Shown here piece after piece: positions 35,098 through 48,545 of a stretch of 64,000 bases of DNA (its first letter is position 1; every line of letters begins with the position of its first letter). Under the pieces are notes generated by a model. The model was not told the DNA's origin and ran no database searches. It worked only from the letters and a program-made list of their open reading frames with translations. The translations under genes were made by a program, and so were the position numbers. The stretch is from Pseudorasbora parva. Lineage: Eukaryota; Chordata; Actinopteri; Cypriniformes; Gobionidae. Location of the stretch: contig NC_090179.1 of NCBI RefSeq assembly GCF_024679245.1, positions 6,126,320 to 6,190,319 of the forward strand, given 5' to 3'.

Positions 35098-36317
35098 GAG
35101 AGAGAGAGAGACTTTTACGCTGGCTCTATCGGTAAAAGTGCAAACTATTCTTCAGTAAATTCTCTTCATTTGATTGATCATCCTGACTCCTGGTCTTCCT
35201 TTCTACATATCTGGTCTCTGGGTCTAAACTGTTAGCCCAACAGAAGTTAAAGACGTTGGAAGTTTTTTTGGATCGAGTGTACCATGTCTATGTATAATTT
35301 AATGTTTGGAAGTAAACATTTGGAAAAAAAAGTAGACCGTTTGTTTGCTTGCGTTTCAAATACTGGTTGTAGTTAGACAGACTACCAAAGGTGGAACAGA
35401 AGAATTAGAAGCAACTGCCATTACAATAACTTCATATGAGAAACAATACAGAATGAACAAAACATACTTTATCATCTGATCGCAGAGAAAGAAACATTAG
35501 CACAATGCTTAACCAGTAATAACGGAACTGACACAACAATACACTCAATTTTCTAAAGTTTTTATTGAATTAACTGTTCCATTGGAATATATTGAATAAA
35601 TGTAAAGAGATGAACACATATGTCTTTATGTCACAAACACAAGTCTGCCAGGCATTCACGTGTGAATCGCTTCTGGGCATTTGTGGATTTCGAAACATTT
35701 CTTGCGTCAAACCGTCCAGACAAATCCACAGATAGGTGGACCAAGGTCAATGAAGACTGAAACTAAGACGAAAGCGATTCATCAAAAAACATCATCCGGC
35801 CATTCGCCCCTAGCCGTGTGCAACAGACACTGTACTCTTTTTCTCTGTAAACCATATTTTTTTCTTCACTGACGAAAAAAGAAAAAACTATATCATTCTA
35901 AGCTTAGAGTTGTGGGGGGAAGAGACAGGGCAAGATAAAACCGAGAAAAAGAGAGATGTGGAGATAAGAAAGACAAATAATCTACTGCCCAGTGATATGG
36001 TTTTCAAGCTGTTATCAATTTTTTTTGGCCTTCAAAACATCTTAAAATGCACATATGTAGATCATAGAAATAAAAATGTTCTCAGGGGAGCATGCCCCCC
36101 AACCGCCCTAAAATTTGGGATTATAGATTATAAACCTGTCAACATTATTGGGTAATATTAATGCATGTAGGCTACAATATGGCCATGCAATAAGGTATTA
36201 ATATTAGCTTTATATGTTATTATTAACAGCCAATATCCTATGCGTATGAATGTTAGTAAGCTACTAGTTAATAGCACAATTTGGACCCTTAAGTGTCAAC
36301 ATTTTTTTTTTCATAGG
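35098..36317. other. Unassigned unit DNA (as 20932-22149)
   Basis: Same as the equivalent part of unit A, including the left arm of the inverted repeat at about 35791-35837. No gene is supported. Confidence 0.45.
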
Positions 36318-36751
36318 CTACCCTCACTGGGGGCTAAGGCCCCCGTAAAATGAAAATCCTAGAAATGCCCCTGATATCAACAGCCGTCGTCAGCAGGGGC
36401 ACTAATACGATCACTTATATACTGCTACGTGCAACAACAAACAAAAAAAAAAAAAACTGAGGAAGACGAGAGTACATTCACAGTGTCTGTTGCACACGGC
36501 TAGGGGTGAATGGAAGGATGATGGGCCATGATGGGATTTGGGAGAAAGTCCAGGGCTGTTTTTTAGCCCCATTCCGTCCCTGGGTTGAACTACTCATAGG
36601 ACATTTAGGGGTAACGTGGAGGCAGGGTGGGGAGGTGCAATGACAGTAGTACAAGCTGTGCACACTCGGCACGCGTGCAAGGCAGATCTGGCCGCGCTGC
36701 TTATAGCAGGAGCAGAGGCAGCGTGACAATGGGCAGAGGGGGCTATTATGC

Positions 36752-36754
<3 letters not shown>

Positions 36755-36825
<71 letters not shown>

Positions 36826-36830
36826 TATAT
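36755..36830. repeat. (AT)n microsatellite, unit C
   Basis: Equivalent of 22588-22667, with one interrupting C near its end. Confidence 0.95.
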
Positions 36831-36927
36831 TATATGTAGTGTAATAAATATAAAACTGACTACGCAACCTCCTTGGTTTGGAGGAGCCTTCCAAAAATAA
36901 TGGGATTATAAACAACAAATGTAGTTT

Positions 36928-37082
36928 GTCAATAATCACAATTTTATTGGTACAACACAAGCCATATCAAAAGGTTAAAACCAATTACAATTTGTGTCTG
37001 CAATAAGATTCATAGAATCGGGAAATGGCTCTCCTCGAGAATGCAAGAAGGGTCCGGCCTGCTCTTTTACACCGCCTACCAC
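36928..37082 (-). other. Candidate 3'-terminal exon, unit C
   Basis: Copy of 22765-22919 with the same acceptor and AATAAA signal. Confidence 0.3.
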
Positions 37083-38137
37083 CTGCAGAGGGAAAAAAAA
37101 GAAACCCAGAGCATATACCACAAATAAGTAACCTTTAAAATCACCATTTATAGTGCCAACCTTCTAATGCACACCACACAGAAGTGCCACACACCACCCA
37201 GATCAATTATTAGTATGATTGGATTAAACACATGTAGTAAATCAAAATCAAATATAACCCAAAAAGAAACTTAAATACACAAGAAACAGTGGCTGGTCTG
37301 CCCCTTTAACAGGAAAACAAATACACGCTAATACAAGTCAATGCAAAAAAAATAAAAAATAAATACAGAATAAACAAAAAACAAACAAAACATACTTTAG
37401 CGAAAGTCATTGCTGGCTAGTCTCCTCTCACATATTACGCATAATATATGTGCCCCATACATGGAACCTGAAATTTACCTGAGTGTTGCATTTTATAATT
37501 TAAACATTTGACTTTATGAAAATTCTATAATCCAAGATGACCACCATATGACATATGCAAATTAGATCCCTAAATAAACTTTGGTTCACCCAAGATTTCT
37601 AATTTACATAAAGTCTTAAGATTAGACTTTTGAAATTAATGTCAAAAACATTATAGAAAAACCTCAGATTCCTAAAGGGTTAAGTCAGTATAAATCAAAT
37701 ATACAGTGACTATTTAAGTTTGCTTAAGTAAATGAAGTATTTGAGAAGGACAAGTAAACTGAAATGGTAAGGGTAGCATGCCTCCCATAAAGTTAATGCA
37801 TTGTCAGTAGGTGTTTGTGGCCATTTGAATGCATTTGACCACATCAGCAGTTACACTATGAAAGCAATCTGGAAGTGGTTGAAAGTATTTTAGACCCCAT
37901 TTACACCGATCAGCATAAGCCACTATTTGGATCAGAGCAACCATTTCTCCAGGTGTAAATGGGGCTTAAGCAAGAACAAAGCAGAGCACGTCAATCAAAG
38001 ATGAGGTCATGCAAACGCAGCACAAACAATACTTGAAACTTCCATGGGTCAAAGACTTCCCTGTAGACACTTGGTTACAAATCTTTAACCCCAACCTCCC
38101 CATACACAACAAAACTACTGAACTGGTTTTAGAAATA
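37083..38137. other. Intergenic DNA downstream of gene copy C
   Basis: Same as 22920-23974. No gene is supported. Confidence 0.5.
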
Positions 38138-38143
38138 TTTATT
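38138..38143 (-). terminator. Poly(A) signal of gene copy C
   Basis: AATAAA on the minus strand, 39 bases beyond the stop codon. Confidence 0.75.
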
Positions 38144-38181
38144 TTTTCAAAAGCAAACTCTTGAGTAGACAAAGTATGCAG

Positions 38182-41100
38182 CTATGACTTCACTTGTTGC
38201 AACAACCTCAATATGCCTGGAGAGAGACGTTTGTTTTGAGTAGTCTGCAGAGGTGTTAAATCTTGGAAGTCAGGCTGGACAGACTGCAGACTCATAGCGT
38301 GAAGAGGTACATTGCTGGGCTGTCCCAGAGGTTTGGAACCAAGGCTAGATTGCTCTGGGATAGGAAAGACATGGAAACCAGGGCTCCGGAACACAGATTG
38401 GTAACGGGCGTGCGCAGATGGCAGGCTACCTGACTGGACGACAGACTGGTAACGGACTTGGGCTGTTTGTTGCATGTTAGACTGGTCCACAAACTGTGAG
38501 GTGGCTTGTGCCAGCTTCAGGCCACTGGGCTGGGACAGAGACTGGTAACGGGCTTGGGCTGATGACAGGCTACCTGAGTGGACCACAGATTGGGAACTGG
38601 CTTGGGCAGGTTGTTGAGGTTTGGACTGGTCCACAGACAGTGAGCTGGCTTGTGCCACCTTCAGGCCACTGGGTTTAGATACAGACTGGTAGCGGACATG
38701 GGCTTGTTGTTGCATGTTAGACTGGTCCACAAACTGCGAGGTGGCTTGTGCCAGCTTCAGGCCACTGGGCTGGGACAGAGACTGGTAACGGGCTTGTGAT
38801 GACTGCAGACTGCTGGGCTGAGATATGGACTGGTAGCGGGCTTGTGCTGACTGCAGACCACTGGGCTGGGACACATACTGGTTACGGGCTTGGGCTGATG
38901 ACAGGCTACCTGACTGGACCACAGATTGGGAACTGGCTTGGGCAGGTTGTTGAGGTTTGGACTGGTCCACAGACAGTGAGCTGGCTTGTGCCACCTTCAG
39001 GCCACTGGGCTGGGACAGAGACTGGTAACGGGCTTGTGATGACTGCAGACTGCTGGGCTGATATATAGACTGGTAGCGGGCTTGTGCTGACTGCAGACCA
39101 CTGGGCTGGGACACATACTGGTTACGGGCTTGGGCTGATGACAGGCTACCTGACTGGACCACAGATTGGGTACTGACTTGGGCAGGTTGTTGAGGTTTGG
39201 ACTGGTCCACAGACAGGGAGCTGGCTTGTGCCACCTTCAGGCCACTGGGCTGGGACAGAGACTGGTAACGGGCTTGTGCTGACTGCAGACTGCTGGGCTG
39301 AGATATGGACTGGTAGCGGGCTTGTGCTGACTGCAGACCACTAGGCTGGGATATGGACTGGTAATGGACTTGTGGCAGCTTCAGGCCACTGGGTTTAGAT
39401 ACAGACTGGTAGCGGGCTTGTGCTGACAGCAAGCCACTGGGCTTGGACACATACTGGTAAGGGGCTTGGGCTGATGACAGGCTACCTGAGTGGGCCACAG
39501 ATTGAAAACTTGCTAGGGCAGTTTGTTGAGGTTTGGACTGGTACACAGACGGTGAGCTGGCTTGTGCCACCTTCAGGCCACTGGGCTGGGATATGGACTG
39601 GTAACGGGCTTGTGCTGACTGCAGACTGCTGGGCAGAGATATGGACTGGTAACGGACTTGTGGCAGCTTCAGGCCACTGGGTTTAGATACAGACTGGTAG
39701 CGGGCTTGTGCTGACAGCAAGACACTGGGCTGGTCCACAGACTGGTAATGGGTTTGTGCTGACAGCAAGCCACTGGGCTTGGACACATACTGGTAAGGGG
39801 CTTGGTCTGATGACAGGCTACCTGACTGGATCACAGATTGTGAGCTGGCTTGGGCTGGTTGTGTGCTGGACTGGTCCACAGGCTGTGAGCTGGCTTGGGT
39901 AGGTTGCTGTGTGCTGGACTGGTCCACAGACTGTGAGCTGCCTTGTACTAGCAGCAGGCCACTGGGCTGGGACACAGATTGTGAGCTGTCTTGGGCTGGT
40001 TGTTGGGTGATGGACTGGTCCAGAGGCTGTGAGCTGACTTCTAGCAGCGGGCCACTGGGCTGGGACACATACTGGTAAGGGGCTTGGGCTGATGACAGGC
40101 TACCTGACTGGACCTCAGATTGTGAGCTGTCTTGGGCTGGTTGTTGGGTGCTTGACTGATCCACAGACTGGGAGCTGGCTTGGTCTGGTTGTTGGGTGTT
40201 GGACTGGTCCACAGACTGGGAGCTGTCTTGTGCTAGCAGCAGGCCACTGGGCTGGTCCACAGACTGGTATTGGGCTTGGGCTGATGACAGGCTACCTGAC
40301 TGGACCACAGATTGTGAGCTGTCTTGGGCTGGTTGTGTGCTGGAATGGTCCACAGGCTGGGAGCTGGCTTGGGCTGGTTGTTGGGTACTGGATTGGTCCA
40401 CAGACTGTGAGCTGGCTTGGGCTGGTTGTTGGGTGCTGGACTGATCCACAGACTGTGAGCTGCCTTGTACTAGCAGTAGGCCACTGGGCTTAGATACAGA
40501 CTGGTAGCGGGCTTTTGCTGACAGCAAGCCACTGGGCCGAGACACATACTGGTAACGAGCTTGTGCCAGCTTCAGGCTACTGGGCTGGTCCACAGACTGG
40601 TAACGGGTATGTGCTGACAGCAGGCCACTCGGCTGGGATATGGACTGGTAACGGGCTTCTGCAAGCTTCAGGCCACTGGGCTTAAACACAGACTGGTAAC
40701 GGGTTTGTGCTGACAGCAGGCCACTGGGCTGGGATATGGACTGGTAACGGGCTTGTGCTGACTGCAGACTGCTGGGCTGAGATATGGACTGGTAACGGGC
40801 TTCTGCAAGCTTCAGGCCACTGGGCTGGTCCACAGACTGGTAACGGGTTTGTGCTGACAGCATGCCACTGGGCTGGGATATGGACTGGTAACGGGCTTGT
40901 GCAAACTTCAGGCCACTGGGCTTAAACACAGACTGGTAGCGGGCTTGTGCTGGCTGCAAGACACTGGGCTGGGACACATACTGGTAACGGACTTGGGCTG
41001 ACGACAGGCTACCTGACTGGACCACAGATTGTGAGCTGGCTTGGGCTGGTTGGTGGGTGTTGGACTGGTCCACAGGCTGGGAGCTGCCTTGTACTAGCAG

Positions 41101-42504
41101 CAGGCCACTGGGCTGGGACACAGATTGTGAGCTGTCTTGGGCTGGTTGTTGGGTGCTAGACAGATCCACAGACTGGGAGCTGGCTTGGACTGGTTGTTGG
41201 GTGCTGGACTGGTCCACAGGCTGTGAGCTGCCTTGTACTAGCAGCAGGCCACTGGGCTGGGACACAGATTGTGAGCTGTCTTGGGCTGGTTGTTGGGTGC
41301 TAGACTGATCCACAGACTGGGAGCTGACTTGGGCTGGTTGTTGGGTGATGGACTGGTCTAGAGACTGTGAGCTGACTTGTGCTAGAGGTAGGCCACTGGA
41401 CTGTTCCATGGAGTTTGAAATAACTTGCTCAGAGTTCTGGCTGCTTGCTTGACGTGATAGTTGGATGCTGGGCTGAGCCACAAGTTGGTTTAGTGCCTGT
41501 GCTTGTTGCACATCATTGGGCGGAACCATGGAACCATAGCCTGACTGCACTAGTTGCTGGCCACTGAGCAATGGCACAAGTCCAGACCCATAACTGACTT
41601 GTCCTAATTGATAGTTGGGTTGTGAGGTCTCATTTATTTGCTGCAAAGCCTTGACATAGGTAGCACTTGGAAAATGGACTGGCCTGGTATCAGAAAGCAA
41701 GTTGGCACCAAATTGAAGTCTACTTCTCTGAGGCTTTATAATGGGATGCGTTGCAGCCTGGTAGCGGACTTGCACTAATGGGCCACTGGACTGGGAACCG
41801 TTCTGCAATAGTTGCTGGCTGCTAGATGCCACAGACTCATTACTGTGTACTACAGGCTGTTCTGCAGTTTGATAGTGGAGCTTTGCTGGCTCGGGTAGAG
41901 ACTCACTGCTCATACTTGGGCCCACTGCAGTGGCCACAGAACCAGAAACAAGACTGCCACTACTAGCCAAAGATAGAGATCCATGAAGTTGGCTTCTAGC
42001 ATCAGAGTCAGAACCAGGCTTATATAAATCAGTCACTGGTCCAAAACCAGAAGAGCCATTTTGAGGACTATAGCTTACACTGGTATAACCACCCTTAACT
42101 TCTTCAGCACTAGAAGTTAATTCCATGGAACTTTTAGGACTAATGGGACTTGGTACTTTAATGCCATACCAGGAACTGTAGGAACTTCGTGGTTTCACAT
42201 CAGCCTGCATGGGAAAACCAGTACCAGCCCCATAGTATATGGGATAGCCACTCCTGACAAAGCCACTAACTAGAAAAGAGGGGGAAAAAAGGAGACAATT
42301 CAGACAGCCATGGTATCAAACCTAAATTATATAACTTGCCTGGATAAATCTTACCACTTCCAATATGGCTACAGACACAAAGACTGAGAAGTGCCAGAGA
42401 AAAACTGTAAGAGAAAACACCACTTGTTAATGCCACTTGTTGACAAATGCCAGATACTACAATTTATCATCATACCTTAATAGTCGGCTAGTGGTACCCT
42501 CCAT
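38182..42504 (-). CDS. Secreted Ser/Gln-rich 16-residue repeat protein, copy C
   Basis: The cleanest copy. The coding parts are 42476-42504, 42355-42404 and 38182-42269, with introns of 71 and 85 bases and no insertion; the product is 1388 residues. Donors are AAG|GTATGA and GTG|GTAAGA, acceptors are CTCTTACAG and TCTTTTCTAG, and the phases (2 then 1) fit exactly. The layout is as in copy B: signal peptide, unique N-terminal part with four N-glycosylation sequons, about 62 repeats of 16 residues, and a 67-residue tail. In exon 3 it differs from copy B at only about four residues (Gln to Lys and Gln to His, Gly to Ser, Ala to Ser, all in the N-terminal part). The family is unrecognised. Extracellular location is well supported; the molecular role is unknown. 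Confidence 0.87.
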
Positions 42505-42599
42505 GGCCAATCAGTAATACAACAACTTCCACCACCTCAATAAAACCACTACAAAAACATACTTGCAACCCAACACAGAATAGTGTTGCGGAACAGGAC

Positions 42600-42680
42600 T
42601 TTTTATAGTGCCAGCAACTGCCATTTGCCAATCGGTTGTCATGGGAACATGTAGTATTTAATTATTTGGCTCAGGTGTCA
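42600..42680 (-). promoter_or_regulatory. Core promoter of gene copy C
   Basis: TATAAAAA on the minus strand at 42600-42607. A CAACTG E-box (42615-42620), an inverted CCAAT box (42628-42632) and a CACCTG E-box (42672-42677) lie above it. The first Harbinger element begins at 42752, so the undisturbed promoter is only about 150 bases long. Confidence 0.65.
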
Positions 42681-42751
42681 CAACTCTGATCATGACAACT
42701 AGAGCTTGCATTCATGATGATTGCTTTTTTTATACTATGATTACTGAACAG

Positions 42752-43640
42752 GGCCCGTATTTATCAAGATTCTCAAAGTGCTATTTTAGTCTTAAGGGCT
42801 GAGAATTCATGAAATTTACTCCTACTTTCAAACTTAAGAATAAAAGAAAGTTATCAAATTTCTTAAAGCTAAGAATCACTCTTACTCTCCCAGTTCTTTA
42901 AGACAGCTCGAGAGGTCTCTCAAGTGGTAAGGAGTTGCCAGTAGGGGCTTGAGATGGCGCTGAGGAGACAGAGACGAGCGCAAATCTTTCAATAGAGGGA
43001 GAATGTGTTCGAAATGTGTGACGACAAATATTTAATCAAACGGTATCGTGTGGAAAGAGCAGACATCATCTTTTTCAGCGCTGGTTCGAGTAATTCAGCA
43101 AGCAGTAGCGATCGCTTCTTCCTCCTGCCATTTCGGTTTTCCTTTGGAATCCATGGTGGCTGATTATATATATAAAAAAATCTAGGCTATATATAGGCAG
43201 GTCATTTAACAGCACACCAGTTTAAAAAATGTAATTAAATCGATGAAAACATGTTTATCTTTCATTTAAAATGTGTATATTTTAATGTATTCTCTTGAAA
43301 ACTCTTTATTGTTAAATGTGTATTGGATGTAAACTCCTCTTAGGAATTTCACCATTCAATGTGAATTTATCTGAGAATATTCTTAAATAAGGACATCTAT
43401 TCAGTGATTGGTTCATGCTTATGACATCATCCAAAATTCCATTTGTGGCACAGCAAAGTGTCGTAAATCCACTCTAAGACTAGCACTTAAGATTTAGTCC
43501 TACACTTTACTTAAAGTATGATTAGGATGCTTGATAACTAACTTTTAAGCGCAGCTTTGAGCCAAGAATTTTTTTACTCTTAAGTCAATTCTTAGCAGTG
43601 TTCTTGTGAGTAATTCTAAGATGTTTGATAAATACGGGCC
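42752..43640 (+). mobile_element. PIF/Harbinger-type element C1
   Basis: Equivalent of B1, with CAG at 42749-42751 and 43641-43643. Confidence 0.82.
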
Positions 43641-43643
43641 CAG

Positions 43644-44572
43644 GGCCTGTATTTATCAAGCTTCTCAAAGTGCTATTTTAGTCTTAAGTGCTGAGAATTT
43701 ATGAAATTTACTACTACTTTCAAACTTAAGTATAAAAGCAAGTTATCAAATTTCTTAAAGCTAAGAATCACTCTTACTCTCCCAGTTATTTGAGACAGCT
43801 CGAGAGGTCTCTCAAGTGGTTAGGAGTTGCCAGTAGGGGCTTGAGATGGCGCTGAGGAGACAGAGACGTGGGCAAATCTTTCAAGAGAGGGAGAATGTGT
43901 TCGAAATGTTTGACGACAAGCAGTTAATCAAACGGTATCGTTTGGACAGAGCAGGCATCATCTTTTTCAGCGCTGGTTAGTGTTGGGTTTTATAATAAAT
44001 ATATAAACACCGCTGTTCGGCTAATTCAGCAAGCAGTAGCGATCGCTTCTTCCTCCTGCCAGTTCGGTTTTCTTTTGGAATCCATGGTGGCTGATTATAT
44101 TAAAAAAAATCTAGGCTATATATACGCGGGTCAGTTATCAGCACACCAGTGTAATAATTGTAATTAAGACATGGATGAAAACATGTTTATCTTTCATTTC
44201 AAATGTGTATATTATAATGTATTCTATTGAAAACTCTTTATTGTCAAAAGTGTGTTGGATGTAAACTCCTCTTAGGAACTTCACCTTTCAATGTTAATTT
44301 ATCTGAGAATATTCTTTACTAAGGACATCTTTTCAATGATTGGTTCATGCCTATGAAATCATCCAAAATCCAGTTTGTGGCACAGCAAAGTGTCGTAAAT
44401 CAACTCTAAGACTGACACTTAAGATTTAGACTTGCACTTTACTTAAAGTATGATTGGGACGCTTGATAACTAACTTTTAAGCGCAGCTTTGAGCCAGGAA
44501 TTTTGTTACTCTTAAGTCAATTCTTAGCAGTGTTCTTGTGAGTAATTCTAAGATGTTTGATAAATACGGGCC
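43644..44572 (+). mobile_element. PIF/Harbinger-type element C2
   Basis: Equivalent of B2; carries the transposase N-terminal relic. Confidence 0.82.
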
Positions 44573-44575
44573 CAG

Positions 44576-45504
44576 GGCCTGTATTTATCAAGCTTCTCAA
44601 AGTGCTATTTTAGTCTTAAGTGCTGAGAATTTATGAAATTTACTACTACTTTCAAACTTAAGTATAAAAGCAAGTTATCAAATTTCTTAAAGCTAAGAAT
44701 CACTCTTACTCTCCCAGTTATTTGAGACAGCTCGAGAGGTCTCTCAAGTGGTTAGGAGTTGCCAGTAGGGGCTTGAGATGGCGCTGAGGAGACAGAGACG
44801 TGGGCAAATCTTTCAAGAGAGGGAGAATGTGTTCGAAATGTTTGACGACAAGCAGTTAATCTAACGGTATCGTTTGGACAGAGCAGGCATCATCTTTTTC
44901 AGCGCTGGTTAGTGTTGGGTTTTATAATAAATATATAAACACCGCTGTTCGGCTAATTCAGCAAGCAGTAGCGATCGCTTCTTCCTCCTGCCAGTTCGGT
45001 TTTCTTTTGGAATCCATGGTGGCTGATTATATTAAAAAAAATCTAGGCTATATATACGCGGGTCAGTTATCAGCACACCAGTGTAATAATTGTAATTAAG
45101 ACATGGATGAAAACATGTTTATCTTTCATTTCAAATGTGTATATTATACTGTATTCTATTGAAAACTCTTTATTGTCAAAAGTGTGTTGGATGTAAACTC
45201 CTCTTAGGAACTTCACCATTCAATGTGAATTTATCGGAGAATATTCTTAAATAAGGAAATCTATTCAATGATTGGTTCATGCCTATGAAATCATCCAAAA
45301 TCCAGTTTGTGGCACAGCAAAGTGTCGTAAATCAACTCTAAGACTGACTCTTAAGATTTAGACTTACACTTTACTTAAAGTATGATTGGGACGCTTGATA
45401 ACTAACTTTTAAGCGCAGCTTTGAGCCAGGAATTTTGTTACTCTTAAGTCAATTCTTAGCAGTGTTCTTGTGAGTAATTCTAAGATGTTTGATAAATACG
45501 AGCC
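44576..45504 (+). mobile_element. PIF/Harbinger-type element C3
   Basis: Equivalent of B3, with the same TAA in the transposase relic; CAG at 45505-45507 closes the row. Confidence 0.82.
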
Positions 45505-45507
45505 CAG

Positions 45508-47364
45508 AAGTGGAAAATATTGGTAAAAAAAACATGCATTTACACACAAACTCACCAGCAAATGCAACTTTCGGACGCCATCTTTTTCCTCAACTGTCAC
45601 TGAATAGAAAGCACAGGATTATGGGATACCAAAGGCAACGAAGGATACATGTATGCTGCCTTCAAAAATCGATCAGATGAAGGTCTCTCAGGAGAGAGGC
45701 AATGTTAAGGAGATTTAACCAATCAGTGACAAACTTATCGGTGACGTCAAAAGGACGCTAGGTGGCGAGCTAGAAACTTCCCGAACAGTCAAGCAGAGTT
45801 AAGAGAAGAACACACATCACATGTTCCTGTACACAAACCTTCTGTTTAAAAAAAAAAGTTTACCTTCTGTGTGTGCGTTCATGATAAAATGTAAGTCTAT
45901 TTACTTAAAGATGTTTGTTAGTATAGTAATCTGCAGTGTTACAGCAATGATTAGTGTAAATGATCGAATTGTTTATCTCCGTCGTATTCACGTCGTACTG
46001 ACTGCCATAAATATAGCAGATACAGAGTTATTTAAGTTACTTAAGTTGTTGATTTGTATTATATCATGCTTGTGGTTACCTAGTGCAATGTTAACACCTT
46101 TAATGGGTATCAAGTATACAATATTGGTCGTATATTTCCGTAATCCTGTCGATATATATGATGACTAAGCATTTACTCAGATACACGGATAATCCGCGAT
46201 CCTCGTTATATGTAGTGATGGGCAGACCGAGGCTTCGTGAAGCACTGAAACAGTTGAAGCAAATGTGCAGAAGCTTCGAAACAACACCAGACACCTGTCT
46301 CCATGACGCCATCTAGTGGACACTTGCGTGTATTGCTCTGAAATAACCTTGACAGTGATCTACTGTTTGTAAACATAAAAATATATGTGTGCCACGCGCC
46401 ATCTAGCGGCGAAGATTGGTAGTGCAGTCCAGACCCTGATAATTGTATTGATTGCAGAATGTAGACATGTATATTACTTTTATGTATGTATATTGTAATT
46501 ATTTATTGTAATATGTCATTCATTTGTTTATTTCAGACCACACTCATGCTAATAGAAAGTAAAGACGAGTATTTTCAATCCTGTGATGTGTTTTGATTGA
46601 CACCCTGTGGCGAGCACAATCTCCTGATCAGCTGATTAGTACAAACTCCTTTACAGGCGAAGTGAAGCAAACAATAGATTCGGACATTGCTTGATGCCTT
46701 CCTGCCTTCAAATGTGTCCTCCGAAGGCAGCATTTTCCAGGTTTAGGACGCAGCCAAGATATCAGACCGATATACCCAGAGCTCTTCACCACACTTCGAA
46801 ACTCTGTCTGAACCTCGCCAAAGAAAACTTCCTGGAGTCCGCGCAGCTGCGTCTCAGAGACTCCCGTCATGTAGCAACCAGCTAACGCTATCCAGGATCC
46901 GGGCAAAACCAACTATCCGTCCCTCTGAACACAACAACTTACTACCATCCTAAGAGGAACCCATGCTCGTAGGAGCATTCAAATGCAAGTACATGACTCT
47001 TCATTCTGGCTGAACTGGTAAAAAACGTATATCTAAGCAAGCAAACTAAGGTTGACCTGGTAGTATATTGATTCTCAGGTTGTGGCTAAGAAATCATGTC
47101 TAAACAAGACATTCAATGAGACATTAGGACTTCACTCCTTTCCATTAATAAACATCCCTTTCCCATTTTTGAATGTGTGTTTTCGTTAGTTTGTGTGTTT
47201 AGAATAGTTCAATAAACTTGTGTTTACCTTTTTCATCTATACAGGTGTCTTGGGCTATGTGTTTATAAATTACTGCCTTAAACTGATCAATTTTCTTACC
47301 TAAGCTCACAAACAGTGAACATAACATTTAAAATTTTAAACAAAATAAGTGTTAAATATTAATT
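45508..47364. other. Unassigned unit DNA (as 18323-20164)
   Basis: Same content as in unit A. It shares the TTCTGTTTAAAAAAAAAA variant with B, but the ACACCTGTCTCC variant (46293) with D. Confidence 0.4.
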
Positions 47365-47967
47365 TTGAATCATTTAATATGTATTATGGTTCCTTTCACT
47401 GTAATTCAATACCCCTTTGAGTTATTTGACCTGAATCAATCCCTTACAATAGTAAATCTGGCAAAGACGACTGATTTCTTGGTAGAGGAAATTAAGTCGC
47501 TATCTGCAAGGGTCAAGAGTAACGAGAATAAGGTGTCGCAAATTGAGCAGGTGGCTCGGATGGATCAAGGCAAGTGTGATCAAGCCGAGATCTAAAGTAG
47601 GAGTTGAAATTTAAGGTTAAAAAACCTCAAAGAAACAGAAGGAGAAGATATCAGAACCAAAGAGCTCAAAATCCTAAAAATTCTTACTCCAGACGCGGTA
47701 GAAAAACGGAGTAATTCTTACTCCGTTTTTGCGTTGACACAATCCATAGAGTTGGACGTCCTGGGACGGGTCATCATCCAGTTCGCACTCCGGACCTACA
47801 GAGAGAAAGTCTGGAAAGCTGCGCGGGATCATCCTGCACTCAAGGAATGAGGTGTTTGCCTTGCAGAGGATCTGACATTTGCAGAAAGACAACAGAGAAT
47901 GTGCCTATGGCCAAGGGTAAAAGCGGCGAGAGAAAAGGGGAAGAGACAAGACAAGTTGCAAGGGTAA
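47365..47967 (+). pseudogene. L1-type LINE ORF1 pseudogene, unit C
   Basis: Copy of the unit A pseudogene with the same stops and an extra AAG-to-ATG change near 47899. Confidence 0.82.
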
Positions 47968-48075
47968 AAGACAAGTTGACGAATATCAAGATGAATACTG
48001 AAATAGGCTAACAATAACTAAATAGGCATTATTAAGGACTGTGCTGGCTAGGCAGTCGAATTGAAATAATAAATG

Positions 48076-48504
48076 TTCAAGAGTGGCTTGTGTGTCAAGC
48101 CACTCTTGAACAACAGACAGCATCAGAAGCGTGTTGCCTGGGCTAAAGACAAAAAGGACTGCTGAGTGGGCCAAAGGTATGTTCTTTGATGAAAGTAAAT
48201 TTTGCATTACCTTTGGAAATCAAGTTTTCTGGAGGAAGAGGAGAGGCACACAATCCTAGTTCCTTGAGCTCCAGTGTAAAGTTTCTAGAGTCAGTGATGG
48301 TTTGGGGTGTCATGTCAAATGCTGGTGTTGGTCAACTGTGTTTTCTTAGGTCCAAGGTCAATGCAGCCATATACCAGGAAGTTTTAGTGCACTTCATGCT
48401 TCCTGCTGCTGACCAACTTTATGGAGATGCAGATTTAATCTGTAATAAGGTAAACCATGCCTTTGAGACTGGTATAATTGGGGTGGTAATTTTGTGTTAG
48501 TTAG
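48076..48504 (+). pseudogene. Tc1/mariner transposase fragment, unit C
   Basis: About 0.4 kb present in C and D but not in A or B. It encodes the middle of a fish Tc1-like transposase: ATLEQQTASEA, FFDESKF with the first catalytic Asp, then after a frameshift SVMVWGVMSNAGVG, LRSKVNAAIYQEVL and ADQLYGDAD, ending before the second catalytic Asp. No Tc1 termini are present. Its left edge is a perfect 15-bp hairpin (TTCAAGAGTGGCTTG, loop TGTGT, 48076-48110). Confidence 0.85.
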
Positions 48505-48517
48505 TGCTGGCTTGCAA

Positions 48518-48545
48518 CCTCCTCCTCCTCCTCCTCCTCCTCCTC
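48518..48545. repeat. (CTC)n tract, unit C
   Basis: Nine triplets, the shortest of the four units. Confidence 0.9.

Larger units (their letters stand above)
22150..36317. repeat. Tandem segmental duplication, unit B
   Basis: Full unit of about 14.2 kb, nearly identical to C over most of its length. Its own features are an hAT-like insertion in the 5' end of the gene and three Harbinger elements. It lacks the Tc1 fragment of C and D. Confidence 0.93.
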
